Below are positions 9,093 to 18,925 of a stretch of DNA of 64,000 nt, one piece after another (position 1 is the first letter of the stretch; the number at the start of each line of letters is the position of its first letter). Location: NCBI RefSeq assembly GCF_014861485.1, contig NZ_JACZHT010000001.1:682001-746000 (forward strand), read 5' to 3'. The notes beneath the pieces were generated by a model. That model did no database searches and was not told where the DNA came from. It saw only the letters and a list, made by a program, of their open reading frames with translations. This DNA comes from Phaeovibrio sulfidiphilus (GTDB taxonomy: Bacteria; Pseudomonadota; Alphaproteobacteria; Rhodospirillales; Rhodospirillaceae). A program made the position numbers and the translations under genes.

Positions 9093-9925
9093 TCACCGGA
9101 AAAGCCAAAGTCGCCGGCGTCATGGGGGATCCGGTCGCCCACTCGCGCTCGCCTGTCCTGCACGGGGGGTGGCTCAGTCGCTACGGAATTGACGGGGCCT
9201 ATGTGCCCCTGAAGGTCTCCACACAGAACTTTGAAAGCGCGCTCAGAACGCTTCCCAGGATTGGGTTCGTGGGGGTGAACGTCACCCTGCCCCACAAGGA
9301 AAAGGCCTACAAGCTGTCGGATGTTCTGACCCCGCGGGCCGAACGGGCCGGCGCCGTGAACACGGTTGTCTTTCAGGAGGACGGCTCCATCCTGGGCGAC
9401 AACACGGATGGTTTCGGATTTCTCGAAAACCTGCGCTGGCGCTGCCCCCTGTTCAGTGCGGGAACCTCCCGGGCCGTGGTTCTGGGCGCGGGCGGTGCGG
9501 CGCGGGCGGTCGCGGCGGCTCTTCTGGACGCGGGATGTCCGCACCTGACCCTGGTGAACCGGAATATCGGCCGGGCGGAAACCCTGGCCTACGCCCTGGA
9601 CGGCCCGATTGAGGTGCGTTCCTGGGCCGAGGTTGCCGGAAGCCTCGAGAGCGCGGGGCTTCTGGTCAACACCACCAGCCTGGGGATGGAGGGCCAGCCG
9701 CCGCTGGAGCTTGACCTTGATCCCCTGCCCCGTGATGCGGTGGTGACGGATATCGTTTATGCGCCGCTCGAGACCGACCTGCTGGAGGCGGCGCGGGAGC
9801 GCGGCAACCCGGTGGTGGACGGCTTCGGGATGCTGCTGCATCAGGCCCGCCCGGGGTTCAAGGCCTGGTTCGGCATTGATCCGGTGGTGGATGACGACCT
9901 CTGGACCCGGATGAAGCCCGGATGA
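9089..9925 (+). CDS. aroE: Shikimate dehydrogenase AroE
   Basis: NADPH-dependent reduction of 3-dehydroshikimate to shikimate in aromatic amino-acid synthesis. It has 278 residues. The shikimate-binding HSRSP lies at 18-22. The catalytic lysine is in NVTLPHK (Lys70). DNTDGFGF follows near residue 106, and the nucleotide-binding GAGGAAR near 133-139. It overlaps maf by four bases at its start and coaE by four bases at its end (ATGA at both junctions), so translation is probably coupled through the cluster. Confidence 0.96.
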   Translation: MITGKAKVAGVMGDPVAHSRSPVLHGGWLSRYGIDGAYVPLKVSTQNFESALRTLPRIGFVGVNVTLPHKEKAYKLSDVLTPRAERAGAVNTVVFQEDGSILGDNTDGFGFLENLRWRCPLFSAGTSRAVVLGAGGAARAVAAALLDAGCPHLTLVNRNIGRAETLAYALDGPIEVRSWAEVAGSLESAGLLVNTTSLGMEGQPPLELDLDPLPRDAVVTDIVYAPLETDLLEAARERGNPVVDGFGMLLHQARPGFKAWFGIDPVVDDDLWTRMKPG

Positions 9926-10605
9926 CACGGGTTCCGGTGAAGGCCGGCCTGGCCCGGCGCCAGCGGCGTGTGCGGGTTTTGGGGCTGACCGGCTCGATCG
10001 GAATGGGAAAATCAACGGTCTCCCGGATGGCAAAACGGCTCCGGATTCCGGTTCATGACGCGGACCGGGCCGTTCATGATCTTCTGGGGCCGGGCGGAAA
10101 GGCCGTGGCGCCGGTTCTGGCCGCGTTTCCCGGAGTTGGGGATTCGCTCTCGGGAATCAACCGAAAGGAGCTGGGGCAGCGGGTCTTCGGCCATCCGGAC
10201 CGGCTTCGGGCCCTCGAACGGATCTTGCATCCCTTGGTTCACGAGTGCGAGCGGGCCTTTCTGGCCCGTGCCGGACGGGCCCGGCACCGCGTGGTCCTTC
10301 TGGACATTCCGCTTCTTTTTGAAACCGGGGGCGAGGCGCGCTGCGACAGCGTGTGCGTGGTCCGGGCTCCCGGATTTCTGCGGGCCATCCGGGTTCTGTC
10401 CCGCCAGGGGATGACGCCGGAGCGGCTTCGTGCAATTCTGGCCCGTCAGGCCACCGAGGAAACCCGCCGCGTGAACGCGGACAGCCTGATTTCCTCGGGG
10501 CTCGGGTACCGGTACGCCCTTCGGGGTTTCTTGCAGGCTCTGGACCGGATTCAGTCCGGCCCCGTGCGCCGCTTCGGACAGGGGAGCTATCGTCCTCATG
10601 CGTGA
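9922..10605 (+). CDS. coaE: Dephospho-CoA kinase CoaE
   Basis: Last step of coenzyme A synthesis: phosphorylation of dephospho-CoA at the 3' hydroxyl. It has 227 residues, somewhat longer than the usual 200 because of about 18 basic N-terminal residues before GLTGSIGMGKST (P-loop). HDADRAVHDL is the conserved substrate-binding region. A start further in is possible, but the four-base overlap with aroE favours this ATG. The 3' end overlaps dnaQ by eight bases. Confidence 0.93.
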   Translation: MTRVPVKAGLARRQRRVRVLGLTGSIGMGKSTVSRMAKRLRIPVHDADRAVHDLLGPGGKAVAPVLAAFPGVGDSLSGINRKELGQRVFGHPDRLRALERILHPLVHECERAFLARAGRARHRVVLLDIPLLFETGGEARCDSVCVVRAPGFLRAIRVLSRQGMTPERLRAILARQATEETRRVNADSLISSGLGYRYALRGFLQALDRIQSGPVRRFGQGSYRPHA

Positions 10606-11296
10606 GATTGTTCTGGATACGGAAACCACCGGCTTCGACCCCAACAAGGGCGACCGCATCGTGGAGGTCGGCTGCGTGGAGCTGATGAACCACCTGCCCA
10701 CCGGGCGCGAGCTCCACATCTACATCAACCCCGAGCGCGACGTGCCCCTGGAGGCCCAGAAGGTTCACGGCCTGACGGACGAGTTTCTGGCGGACAAGCC
10801 GGTGTTCGCGGATATCGCCGATGACATCATCGCGTTCCTCGAGGATTCCCCCCTCATCGCGCACAACGCCACCTTTGACATGCGGTTTCTGAACGCGGAG
10901 TTCGAGAAGGTCGGCCGTCCGCGGCTGGACTCCGCCCGGGTGATCGACACCCTGAAAATCGCCCAGGCCAAGTTTCCCGGGGCGCCAGCCAACCTGGACG
11001 CCCTGTGTCGCCGGTTCAACGTGGACGCCAGCGCCCGAGAGAAGCACGGGGCCCTGATCGACTCCTATCTCCTGGCCGAGGTCTACCTGGAGCTGATTGG
11101 CGGCCGGGCTCCGGGCCTGGACTTCGGTCAGGGACAGACGCGGGGCGCGGGCCGGGGGGCCACTGTGGCGATCGAGCGGCCGTTTCGGGAACCCCGCCCC
11201 CACGCCCCCTCCCCCGCCGAGGACGAGGCCCACCGCGCGTTTCTGGCGCAGAACGGGTCATCCTGGCTGTGGTACGGAGGCGAAAAAACGGGATGA
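10598..11296 (+). CDS. dnaQ: DNA polymerase III epsilon subunit (3'-5' proofreading exonuclease)
   Basis: Proofreading subunit of the replicative polymerase core. It has 232 residues. The DEDDh exonuclease motifs are all present: DTETTGFD at 7-14 (Exo I), HNATFDMRFLNAEF in the middle (Exo II), and HGALIDSYLLAEVY (Exo III) with the catalytic histidine and aspartate. The C-terminal tail, which in this family binds the alpha subunit, is proline- and alanine-rich. The last bases overlap the next gene (ATGA). Confidence 0.95.
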   Translation: MREIVLDTETTGFDPNKGDRIVEVGCVELMNHLPTGRELHIYINPERDVPLEAQKVHGLTDEFLADKPVFADIADDIIAFLEDSPLIAHNATFDMRFLNAEFEKVGRPRLDSARVIDTLKIAQAKFPGAPANLDALCRRFNVDASAREKHGALIDSYLLAEVYLELIGGRAPGLDFGQGQTRGAGRGATVAIERPFREPRPHAPSPAEDEAHRAFLAQNGSSWLWYGGEKTG

Positions 11297-12039
11297 GCTG
11301 CTTTTCCGAAACATTTCCCGTGCGCTGGCACGAAACCGGACGCGATGAGCGCCTGCAGGTCGCCACCGCCGTCCAGTACCTTGGGCACGCCGCCGGCCTC
11401 CACGCCGAGCAGCTGGGCTTTTCCCTGGAGGCCCTGGGAGAGTGGGGAATCACCTGGGTTCTGGCCCGGATGAAGGTCAGCTTCCAGAGCCGCCCCCGGC
11501 GCGGGGAGACGCTGGTCCTGGACACGTGGCCCTACGGGGGCGAGCGCATGCTGTTCCGCCGGGATTACCGGATCCGGACGGCCTCCGGCGATCCGGTTCT
11601 GACCGCGTCGTCCTGGTGGGTGGTGTTCGGGCTGGAGAGCCGCAAGGTCGAGCCCCTGCCCCAGTTCATGAAGGAACGCTTTGCTGCCTTCACGGAACCC
11701 GCACTGGACGGCGCCGAGGTGCGGATCCCCGTGCTGAAAGACCCGTCGGCAGGCCCCGAGTTCCGGGCGCGGCTTTCGGATATCGACTGGAACGGCCATG
11801 TGAACAATGGCCGGTTTGTGGATTTCGTTCTCGAGGACGCCTTTGGCCGCGGCCGGACCGAAGACGGTCTGCAGGGGCTGGAGATTGCCTTCCGGGCCGA
11901 GGCCGTGCTGAACGACACCCTTCAGGCCTTCAGCGAGCCGGAGGGAGAGAGCGGCCTTCTGCACTCCATCCGCCGCTGCGCCGACGGACAGGAGCTTGTC
12001 CGGGCGCGGACGCTCTGGGGCCCCGGCGGTTCCCTCTGA
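11293..12039 (+). CDS. Acyl-ACP thioesterase-like double hot-dog protein
   Basis: Resembles the FatA/FatB-type acyl-acyl carrier protein thioesterase family, which releases fatty acids from ACP. It has 248 residues in two hot-dog halves, about 1-125 and 150-248. The second half carries DIDWNGHVNNGRF, with the N-x-H pair (Asn167, His169) that is catalytic in plant enzymes. The ATG at 11293 overlaps the dnaQ stop by four bases, so it is the last gene of the ppsR-to-dnaQ cluster. The true substrate could be another acyl thioester. A terminator-like hairpin follows at once. Confidence 0.8.
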   Translation: MSCFSETFPVRWHETGRDERLQVATAVQYLGHAAGLHAEQLGFSLEALGEWGITWVLARMKVSFQSRPRRGETLVLDTWPYGGERMLFRRDYRIRTASGDPVLTASSWWVVFGLESRKVEPLPQFMKERFAAFTEPALDGAEVRIPVLKDPSAGPEFRARLSDIDWNGHVNNGRFVDFVLEDAFGRGRTEDGLQGLEIAFRAEAVLNDTLQAFSEPEGESGLLHSIRRCADGQELVRARTLWGPGGSL

Positions 12040-12570
12040 AAAACTGTTGTTTCGTGCAGGACTAGCCCCGACGGGATCGGGTTTTCCTCCCCGCTTCCCC
12101 AGCGTTTGCGGGGATGTTTCGTCTCTGCCGCGCCCTGTCCGGCTTGCGTCACCCCCTGCCCGCCTGAATGTATAAAAAACCATTGTTTCGTGCAGGGTTG
12201 GCCTTTTATCAGCGATCGGGGGCGCCGGCCGGTCCGGGATGCGGGTGCTGCAAGCTGGCGCGCAGGCCGAGCGATCCGGGGCGCGGGCGCGCAATCCGCA
12301 TTGCATCGCATGCTGTCCCGGGCCCCGTGATCCCATCCGTGAGAAATTTCGGTTCTGGGGGATCCCGGCTGCATCGTCCCGACGTCATTTTCTAAAAAAC
12401 ATTTGTTCTGCGCAGGATTAGCATGTTTCCCCGGCGATCGGGGACGCCGGCCGCTCCCAATTCCGGATGCGTGTGTCATGACAGGGACTCTTGGTGCTGT
12501 GATCCGGCCCCGGGTTGGGAAAACCCGTGATGTTTTCGATGAAAGATCATTGTTTTGCGCAGGATTAATT
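12034..12570 (+). repeat. Four-copy interspersed repeat upstream of the EF-G-like gene
   Basis: Four imperfect direct copies of a block close to CATTGTTTCGTGCAGGATT occur in one spacer. Cores lie near 12042-12065, 12175-12202, 12393-12422 and 12544-12570. Each is preceded by an A-rich run. Copies 2 and 3 continue with a second shared block, CGATCGGGG then CGCCGGCC, that can pair as a hairpin. Copy 1 has the related ACGGGATCGGG. Spacing is irregular (about 135, 220 and 150 bp), so this is not a CRISPR array. I do not recognise the family. It could be a small-RNA cluster, a dispersed intergenic element or protein-binding sites. Confidence 0.7.
12066..12085 (+). terminator. Probable Rho-independent terminator after the thioesterase gene
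   Basis: A short stem CCCGA/TCGGG (12067-12071 with 12077-12081) is followed by TTTT. The stem is short, so efficiency is doubtful. It sits inside the first copy of the interspersed repeat described for this spacer. Confidence 0.45.
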
Positions 12571-12969
12571 AAGAAGTGCCGCCGACGCTCGACCCGCTGC
12601 CAGGGTCTCTTTCCCGGCTGTTGGATCGTGTGCAGTCGTCCCCGACAGCGGGCCCAAGGCGCGGGGCCCGGCGCCACCTCCGTCCTCTCGCAGGCCCCTG
12701 CCCCCTACGTGCTCCTCCTGCCCTGTCATGCCCTCCTGTCCGGCCCCCTTTTTCCACCCCCGATCGCCTCCGAACCCGTGGCCGGCGTCCCGTCGCCCTC
12801 GCCCGTCTCCCGCTCCGGCTTTTCCGGGAGCAGCCTCCACGGCTGTGCAATCGCCGGGGGCAAAATGCGCCCCCTGATGCTCCTTTCTCGTTTTTTCCTT
12901 GCAAATGGAACGTCTTGGCTTGAACCTTGAAATGTTGCTTAAAAGTGTCCCGTTTTTCGGAGGTACAAC
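12571..12969 (+). other. GC-rich spacer preceding the EF-G-like gene
   Basis: About 400 bp without a recognisable gene. Open frames exist on both strands but their translations are Pro/Ala/Arg-rich and match nothing. The final 90 bp are less GC-rich and probably contain the promoter of the EF-G-like gene; no clean -35/-10 pair is visible. The ribosome-binding site GGAGG is at about 12959. Confidence 0.5.
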
Positions 12970-14988
12970 ATGCCCCAACGCGCGTCCGCTCCTCGTGTCG
13001 CAGCTCTTGTCGGTCCTTACAGTTCGGGAAAAACAACGCTTCTTGAGTCATTTTTGTTCGCGACGGAGGCCATCCGTCGGAAAGGCACAATCCCGGAGGG
13101 GACCACCGTCGGAGACTCGTCTCCCGAAGCGCGCGAGCGCGAGATGTCCGTCGAACTCAACATCGCCGAAACCACCTATATCGACGGCTCCTGGACGTTC
13201 CTGGACTGCCCCGGCTCGGTGGAGTTTTCGCAAGACACCTTCAACGCCCTGTCTGTTGCCGACGTTGCCCTGGTGGTGTGTGACCCGGATCCCGACCGGG
13301 CCGTGATGCTGACGCCCATGCTGCGCTTTCTCGAGCGGCAGTCGATCCCCCACATGATTTTCATCAACAAAATGGACACGACCACCGTCCGCCTGGCCGA
13401 GATCATGGAGGCTCTCCAGGCCGTGTCGACCCAGACCCTGGTGGCCCGCGAGGTTCCGATCCGCGATGCGGAGGGCCACGTCACCGGCTACGTCGACCTA
13501 GTGTCCGAGCGCGCCTACAACTACCGCCCCGGCCAGGAAAGTGCCCTGATCCAGGCCCCGGAGAGCGTGTTCCAGCGCCGGGATGAGGAGCGCAAGGAGC
13601 TTCTCGAGAACCTGGCGGATTTCAATGACTCCCTGCTGGAGACCCTTCTGTCGGATGTGGTTCCGCCGAAAGAAGCCATCTACGACAACCTGACAAAGGA
13701 TCTGAACGACGGCCTTGTGGTTCCCGTGTTTTTCGGCTCGGCGCTGAATGACAGCGGCGTGCGGCGGATCCTGAAGGCCCTGCGCCACGAGGTCTCCACC
13801 CTTGAGGAAACCCGCGCCCGCTTCGGGATCGAGGGCAAGGGCCCCGTGGTCCAGGTCTTCAAGACCCAGTACGTCGAGCACATCGGCAAGATGTCTCTCG
13901 CCCGCGTCTGGAAGGGCGGCGTCAAGGACGGCCAGTCCATCGAGGGTGACAAGGTCACCGGCCTGTTTTCCTTCACCGCCGGAGCCCCCACCAAGATCAC
14001 GGACGCGCCGGAAGGCTCGATCGTGGGTCTCGGGCGGCTGGAGATGGTGAAAACCGGGTATCTGATCGGCGGCGAGTCCCTTCTGGAGCCGCAGCCGCCC
14101 ATGGGCCCGCTGTTTTCCCTGGCGCTGCACCCGAAACGCAAGGGCGACGACGTGAAGCTGACCACGGCGCTGGCCAAGCTGTGCGAGGAGGATCCGTCCC
14201 TGAAGGTGGAGACTGCCCCGGACACCAAGGAACTTCTCATCTGGGGCCAGGGGGATATCCATCTCCAGGTCGCCCTGGACAAGCTGGCGCGGCAGTTCCA
14301 CGTCGAGGTGGAGGCCACGCGCCCCCAGGTTCCGTACAAGGAAACGATCCGCAAGGAAGTCCAGCAGCAGGGCCGCTTCAAGAGGCAGACGGGCGGTCAC
14401 GGCCAGTACGGCGACGTGCACCTGACCATTGCGCCCCTGCCCCGGGGCGAGGGCTTCCGCTTCTCCGAGACCGTCACCGGTGGCGTGGTTCCGCGCCAAT
14501 ACTTCCCGGCGGTGGAAACCGGTGTCCGGGAGGCTCTGGTTCGCGGTCCCCTCGGGTTCCCGGTGGTGGACGTGGCGGTGACCCTGACAGACGGCAGCTA
14601 CCACACGGTGGACTCCTCCGAGCAGGCCTTCAAGTCCGCCGGCGCCCTGGCTATCCGGGAGGGCATTCCCAAGGCGGGCCCGGTGCTTCTGGAGCCCATC
14701 TTGCAGGTCGAGATCCTTGTCCCCTCGGAATCCACCAGCAAGGCCCAGCGGGCCCTGACCACCCGCCGGGGCCAGATCCTGGGCTACGAGCCCCGGGATG
14801 GCTGGCCGGGCTGGGACGTGGTGACCGGCTATCTGCCCCAGGCGGAAATGGATGACCTGATTGTGGAGATCCGCTCGGTCACCATGGGCATGGGCCGGTT
14901 CCACTGGGTGTTCCACCACCTCCAGGAACTGACCGGCCGCCCGGCGGACGAGGTGGTCGAGGCGCGCCGCGCGTACCTCCAGAGCTGA
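12970..14988 (+). CDS. Elongation factor G-like GTPase (EF-G paralogue)
   Basis: A 672-residue translational GTPase with EF-G domain order: G domain (1-260), then domains II to V. G1 is GPYSSGKT at 15-22 and G4 is NKMD at 133-136. The G3 motif reads DCPGS at 79-83, whereas canonical EF-G has DTPGH, whose histidine positions the hydrolytic water. The protein therefore belongs with the EF-G-like subfamily whose role is not well defined, rather than being the main translocase. EF-G is normally encoded in the str operon, which is not in this window. GGAGG precedes the ATG. A strong terminator follows. Confidence 0.88.
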   Translation: MPQRASAPRVAALVGPYSSGKTTLLESFLFATEAIRRKGTIPEGTTVGDSSPEAREREMSVELNIAETTYIDGSWTFLDCPGSVEFSQDTFNALSVADVALVVCDPDPDRAVMLTPMLRFLERQSIPHMIFINKMDTTTVRLAEIMEALQAVSTQTLVAREVPIRDAEGHVTGYVDLVSERAYNYRPGQESALIQAPESVFQRRDEERKELLENLADFNDSLLETLLSDVVPPKEAIYDNLTKDLNDGLVVPVFFGSALNDSGVRRILKALRHEVSTLEETRARFGIEGKGPVVQVFKTQYVEHIGKMSLARVWKGGVKDGQSIEGDKVTGLFSFTAGAPTKITDAPEGSIVGLGRLEMVKTGYLIGGESLLEPQPPMGPLFSLALHPKRKGDDVKLTTALAKLCEEDPSLKVETAPDTKELLIWGQGDIHLQVALDKLARQFHVEVEATRPQVPYKETIRKEVQQQGRFKRQTGGHGQYGDVHLTIAPLPRGEGFRFSETVTGGVVPRQYFPAVETGVREALVRGPLGFPVVDVAVTLTDGSYHTVDSSEQAFKSAGALAIREGIPKAGPVLLEPILQVEILVPSESTSKAQRALTTRRGQILGYEPRDGWPGWDVVTGYLPQAEMDDLIVEIRSVTMGMGRFHWVFHHLQELTGRPADEVVEARRAYLQS

Positions 14989-14996
14989 CAAAAAAG

Positions 14997-15026
14997 GCCC
15001 CGGGGAATATTCCTCCGGGGCTTTTT
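14997..15026 (+). terminator. Rho-independent terminator after the EF-G-like gene
   Basis: A GCCCCGG/CCGGGGC stem (14997-15003 with 15015-15021) with additional pairing in the loop is followed by TTTTT. An A-run on the 5' side lets it also work on the other strand. Confidence 0.9.
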
Positions 15027-15065
15027 CAGGATTTGGACGAGCGGGATATTCGCCCGCCGTGTCAG

Positions 15066-15100
15066 AACAGGGAGCATCCCGGACGGGGGCTCCCTGTTTT
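15066..15100. terminator. Hairpin between convergent genes, probable terminator
   Basis: The ten-base arms AACAGGGAGC and GCTCCCTGTT (15066-15075 and 15089-15098) are followed by TT on the plus strand. It lies just beyond the mtnA stop codon on the opposite strand, so it probably ends mtnA transcription as well. Confidence 0.65.
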
Positions 15101-15105
15101 CGTGG

Positions 15106-16206
15106 TCACGACCGGGCGTGTTCCGGGAACAGGGCCGCCAGACCCTCGCGGGTGGCCGGGCAGGTGCCCCGCTCGGTGATCAGGCCGGTGACCAGGCGGG
15201 CCGGGGTCACGTCGAAGCCCGGGTTTCCAGCGGCCGAGCCCTGCGGGGTCAGGGTCACCCAGCCGAAGTCTCCGCTGTCCAGCTTGCCCCAGATGCGCCG
15301 GACCTCGTCCTGGGAGCGCTCCTCGATGGGGATTTCCTTGACGCCGTCGTCCAGGGTCCAGTCGATGGTGGGGCTGGGCAGGCCCACGTAGAAGGGCACA
15401 CCGTTGTCGTGGGCGGCCAGGGCCTTCAGATAGGTGCCGATCTTGTTGCAGACGTCGCCCCGGGCGGTCGTGCGGTCCGAGCCCACAATGACCATGTCCA
15501 CCATGCCGTGCTGCATGTAGTGGCCGCCGGCGTTGTCCGCCAGAACCGTATGGGGCACGCCGTGGCTGTTCAGCTCCCAGGCGGTCAGGTTGGCGCCCTG
15601 GTTCCGGGGGCGGGTCTCGTCGACCCACACATGCAGGTCGATCCCCGCATCAAAGGCCTTGTAGATCGGCGCCAGTGCGGTGCCCCAGTCCACGGTGGCG
15701 AGCCAGCCCGCGTTGCAGTGGGTCAGGATCTGGAAGGGCCGGTTTTTGGGCGCCTTCGGCAGAAGGTCGCGGATGATGGCAAGGCCGTTCTCGCCGATGG
15801 CCTCGTTCAGGGCCACGTCCTCGTCGCAGATGGCCTCGGCCTTGGCCTTTGCGGCCTCGAAGCGGGCGTCCGCGGGCAGGGGAGCCAGCACGGCCCGGAC
15901 CTCGTCCAGAGCCCAGCGGAGGTTGACCGCGGTCGGACGGGTGGCCAGAAGCACGCGGTAGGCGTTTTCCAGTCCGGCGTCCGAGGGATCCTCTTTCATT
16001 CCCAGGACCATGCCCCAGGCGGCGGTGGCGCCGATCAGGGGCGCGCCGCGGACGATCATGGCGGAAATCGCGTGGGCCGCCTCGTCGAGGGTGCGAAGGG
16101 TCACGGTCTCGAACAGGTGGGGCAGGCGGGTCTGGTCGATCACGCCGAAGGCCTGGCCTCCGTCCTCGGCCCAGATGGTGCGCCAGGGCTTTCCATTGAC
16201 AAGCAT
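15106..16206 (-). CDS. mtnA: Methylthioribose-1-phosphate isomerase MtnA
   Basis: Converts 5-methylthioribose 1-phosphate to methylthioribulose 1-phosphate in recycling of methylthioadenosine. It has 366 residues. RGAPLIG lies at 53-59, the catalytic cysteine in THCNAG (Cys164), and the catalytic aspartate in [11 protein letters not shown] (Asp244). The ATG at 16206 has ACGGAGAA upstream; the frame is open for 55 more codons, but those are low-complexity and follow no site. It lies downstream of mtnP on the same strand with a 210-bp gap. Confidence 0.95.
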   Translation of the reverse strand: MLVNGKPWRTIWAEDGGQAFGVIDQTRLPHLFETVTLRTLDEAAHAISAMIVRGAPLIGATAAWGMVLGMKEDPSDAGLENAYRVLLATRPTAVNLRWALDEVRAVLAPLPADARFEAAKAKAEAICDEDVALNEAIGENGLAIIRDLLPKAPKNRPFQILTHCNAGWLATVDWGTALAPIYKAFDAGIDLHVWVDETRPRNQGANLTAWELNSHGVPHTVLADNAGGHYMQHGMVDMVIVGSDRTTARGDVCNKIGTYLKALAAHDNGVPFYVGLPSPTIDWTLDDGVKEIPIEERSQDEVRRIWGKLDSGDFGWVTLTPQGSAAGNPGFDVTPARLVTGLITERGTCPATREGLAALFPEHARS

Positions 16207-16382
16207 GGTGTTCTCCGTAGGTGTTTCCGCGGCCCGGTGTGGCGCCCGGTGTGGGGCAGGGCGGCCGGCCCGGTGTTGAGACAGGTGGATGGTCCCTCCG
16301 CAGGGCGGGAGGGGGGGGGGAGGCTGTGCCGCTCCCGCACGACAGGCGACGGCCTCCGGCGTCGGGTCCAAAGGCCGGGCAG

Positions 16383-16409
16383 GGGCCCCGTCCGGTTCGG
16401 GCGGGGCCC
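16383..16409 (-). terminator. GC-rich hairpin after mtnP
   Basis: Perfect eight-base arms GGGCCCCG and CGGGGCCC (16383-16390 and 16402-16409) lie eight bases past the mtnP stop codon. There is no U tract, so it may be an RNA-stabilising or pausing structure rather than a full terminator. A run of ten Gs lies further on, near 16310. Confidence 0.35.
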
Positions 16410-16416
16410 GGGGGCC

Positions 16417-17304
<888 letters not shown>

Positions 17305-17453
17305 AGCGGTGTTCTCCTTGATCAGTGAGCGGGGTAAAAGAGGCCGAACTTTACCCTGCCCGCTCCGGCCTTGCCAGAGCGTTTCCGCCGTTTCGGAGCT
17401 GTTTTGGGGGGGGCGGATCGGGGTCGGGGACGCGGCCCGGCCCGAAACGGGGC

Positions 17454-18473
17454 CTACTCGCCCGAGCCGACGGCGGTTTCGTCCCCGCAGGACGGGGGGC
17501 GGCCGGACGCGGGGTCCGATGCCAGATGCGCCGCGCGGGTCCGGTGCCTGCGCAGAAGGGGGCCGACCTCGACCGCCAGAAGGAAGCCGAAAATGAGCAC
17601 GGCGCCGAACCACTGCAGGGTCTCCAGCCGCTCGCCCAGGACGACGGCTCCGGCGGCGGCGGCAAACACCATCTCCATGGACAGGAGAATGGCGGTGGCC
17701 GGGGCCGGAACCACCTGCTGGGCCGAGGCCTGAAGCGCATACGCAAGGCCCCCGGCGAGGATGCCGGCATAGGCCAGCTCTTTCCAGATAAACAGGATGC
17801 CGCGCAGGTCCGGGCTTTCCAGGATCAGGGCGCCCGCCGAGGCCAGAAGGCCCGTCACCAGGAACTGGATGAAAGCGAGGGTGACCGGGCGCTCCCACCG
17901 GGCGGAAAACACGCCCATGCCGATCACATGGAAGGCGAACAGCACCGCCGAGGCCATAACCCAGACATCTGCGGGGTGCAGGCGGTCAAAGCCCGCGGGG
18001 ATCACGCCGGTCAGGAGGCACGAGCCCAGAAAGCAGCCCCCGACGCCGATCCAGATCATGGGCCGGACGGTCTGGCGGAACAGGACAAAGACAAAGACGG
18101 GGATCAGCGGCACATAGAGCGAGGTCAGGAACCCGGAGTTCGTGACGGTGGTGTCCTTGACCCCGATCTGGTTGACCAGGGCATAGCTGAACAGGAGCCC
18201 GCCCAACAGCATAAAGGCGCCGGTCGTGCGCAGGCCCAGGGGCGGCCGGGTGGTGCGGCGGCTTTCCAGCAGGACAAAGGGCAGGACGGACAGGGCGGCC
18301 AGCAGAAAGCGGGTGCCCACAAACGTGAGGATCCCCACCGCCGGACGTCCGTCGAGTTCGGCGGTGAGGGCAAGCTTCATGGATGCGAAAGACGTCCCCC
18401 AGAGGAACGCCACCAGCAGCAAGAGGAGCGCGGCGGTGGTTCGGCGGGGGGACGACGGCTCAGGGGCCGTCAA
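17454..18473 (-). CDS. DMT-superfamily (EamA) transporter
   Basis: An inner-membrane transporter of the drug/metabolite family, about 339 residues with ten predicted membrane segments in two EamA halves. FLWGTSFASMKLAL near the N-terminus is typical of EamA repeats. Substrate unknown. The start is uncertain. A TTG at 18473 overlaps the ptsN stop (TTGA) and places the first membrane segment about 12 residues in. A start at 18542 is also open but would overlap ptsN by more than 70 bases. Translation is probably coupled to ptsN. The soluble C-terminal tail of about 40 residues is poorly conserved in look. Confidence 0.85.
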   Translation of the reverse strand: MTAPEPSSPRRTTAALLLLLVAFLWGTSFASMKLALTAELDGRPAVGILTFVGTRFLLAALSVLPFVLLESRRTTRPPLGLRTTGAFMLLGGLLFSYALVNQIGVKDTTVTNSGFLTSLYVPLIPVFVFVLFRQTVRPMIWIGVGGCFLGSCLLTGVIPAGFDRLHPADVWVMASAVLFAFHVIGMGVFSARWERPVTLAFIQFLVTGLLASAGALILESPDLRGILFIWKELAYAGILAGGLAYALQASAQQVVPAPATAILLSMEMVFAAAAGAVVLGERLETLQWFGAVLIFGFLLAVEVGPLLRRHRTRAAHLASDPASGRPPSCGDETAVGSGE

Positions 18474-18925
18474 GCGGGTTGGGGCTCGGCCAGAAGGGCG
18501 TAGACCGCCTCGGTGGTCGAGGCTCCGCGCAGCTTCTCGCACAGGCCCCTGTCACGCAGGAGGCGGGCGACGCGGGCCAGAGCCTTCAGGTGGTCGGCGC
18601 CGGCGTTCTCGGGGGCGAGAAGCAGAAAGATGAGATCGACAGGCTTCTCGTCGATCGCGTCGAAATGGACGGGCTCCGCAAGGCGGGCAAAGAAGCCGTA
18701 GAGCTTCTGAAGCTCGGGGAGTTTTCCGTGAGGAATGGCAATTCCCCCGCCAACGCCCGTGGATCCGAGGTGCTCACGTTCCATGAGAACCTCGAGAATG
18801 CGGCGTTCAGGTATTCCGGTGACTTCGGAAGCCTTCTGCGCAAGCTTCTGCAAAGCCTGCCTTTTGCTGGTCACGCGGAGAGCGGGAATAACACCGTCCG
18901 CGGTGATAAGGCTGCTGAGTTCCAT
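18470..18925 (-). CDS. ptsN: Nitrogen-related PTS EIIA protein PtsN
   Basis: Phosphoacceptor of the nitrogen PTS (PtsP-PtsO-PtsN), a regulatory system linked to potassium and carbon/nitrogen balance. It has 151 residues. The phosphorylated histidine is in GIAIPHGKL. The ATG at 18925 is supported by GAGGA seven bases upstream. It lies after rpoN on the same strand, the usual neighbourhood, but the hpf gene often found between them is absent. A strong promoter of its own is visible. Confidence 0.94.
   Translation of the reverse strand: MELSSLITADGVIPALRVTSKRQALQKLAQKASEVTGIPERRILEVLMEREHLGSTGVGGGIAIPHGKLPELQKLYGFFARLAEPVHFDAIDEKPVDLIFLLLAPENAGADHLKALARVARLLRDRGLCEKLRGASTTEAVYALLAEPQPA

Noticed and set aside
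12034-12570. The four repeats as a CRISPR array
   Set aside because: Repeats are imperfect, spacers differ widely in length (about 110-195 bp) and no cas genes are nearby.
11922-12677. A 251-codon minus-strand frame covering the repeat-bearing spacer
   Set aside because: It overlaps the thioesterase gene and its apparent peptide repeats only reflect the DNA repeats; no ribosome-binding site or family resemblance.
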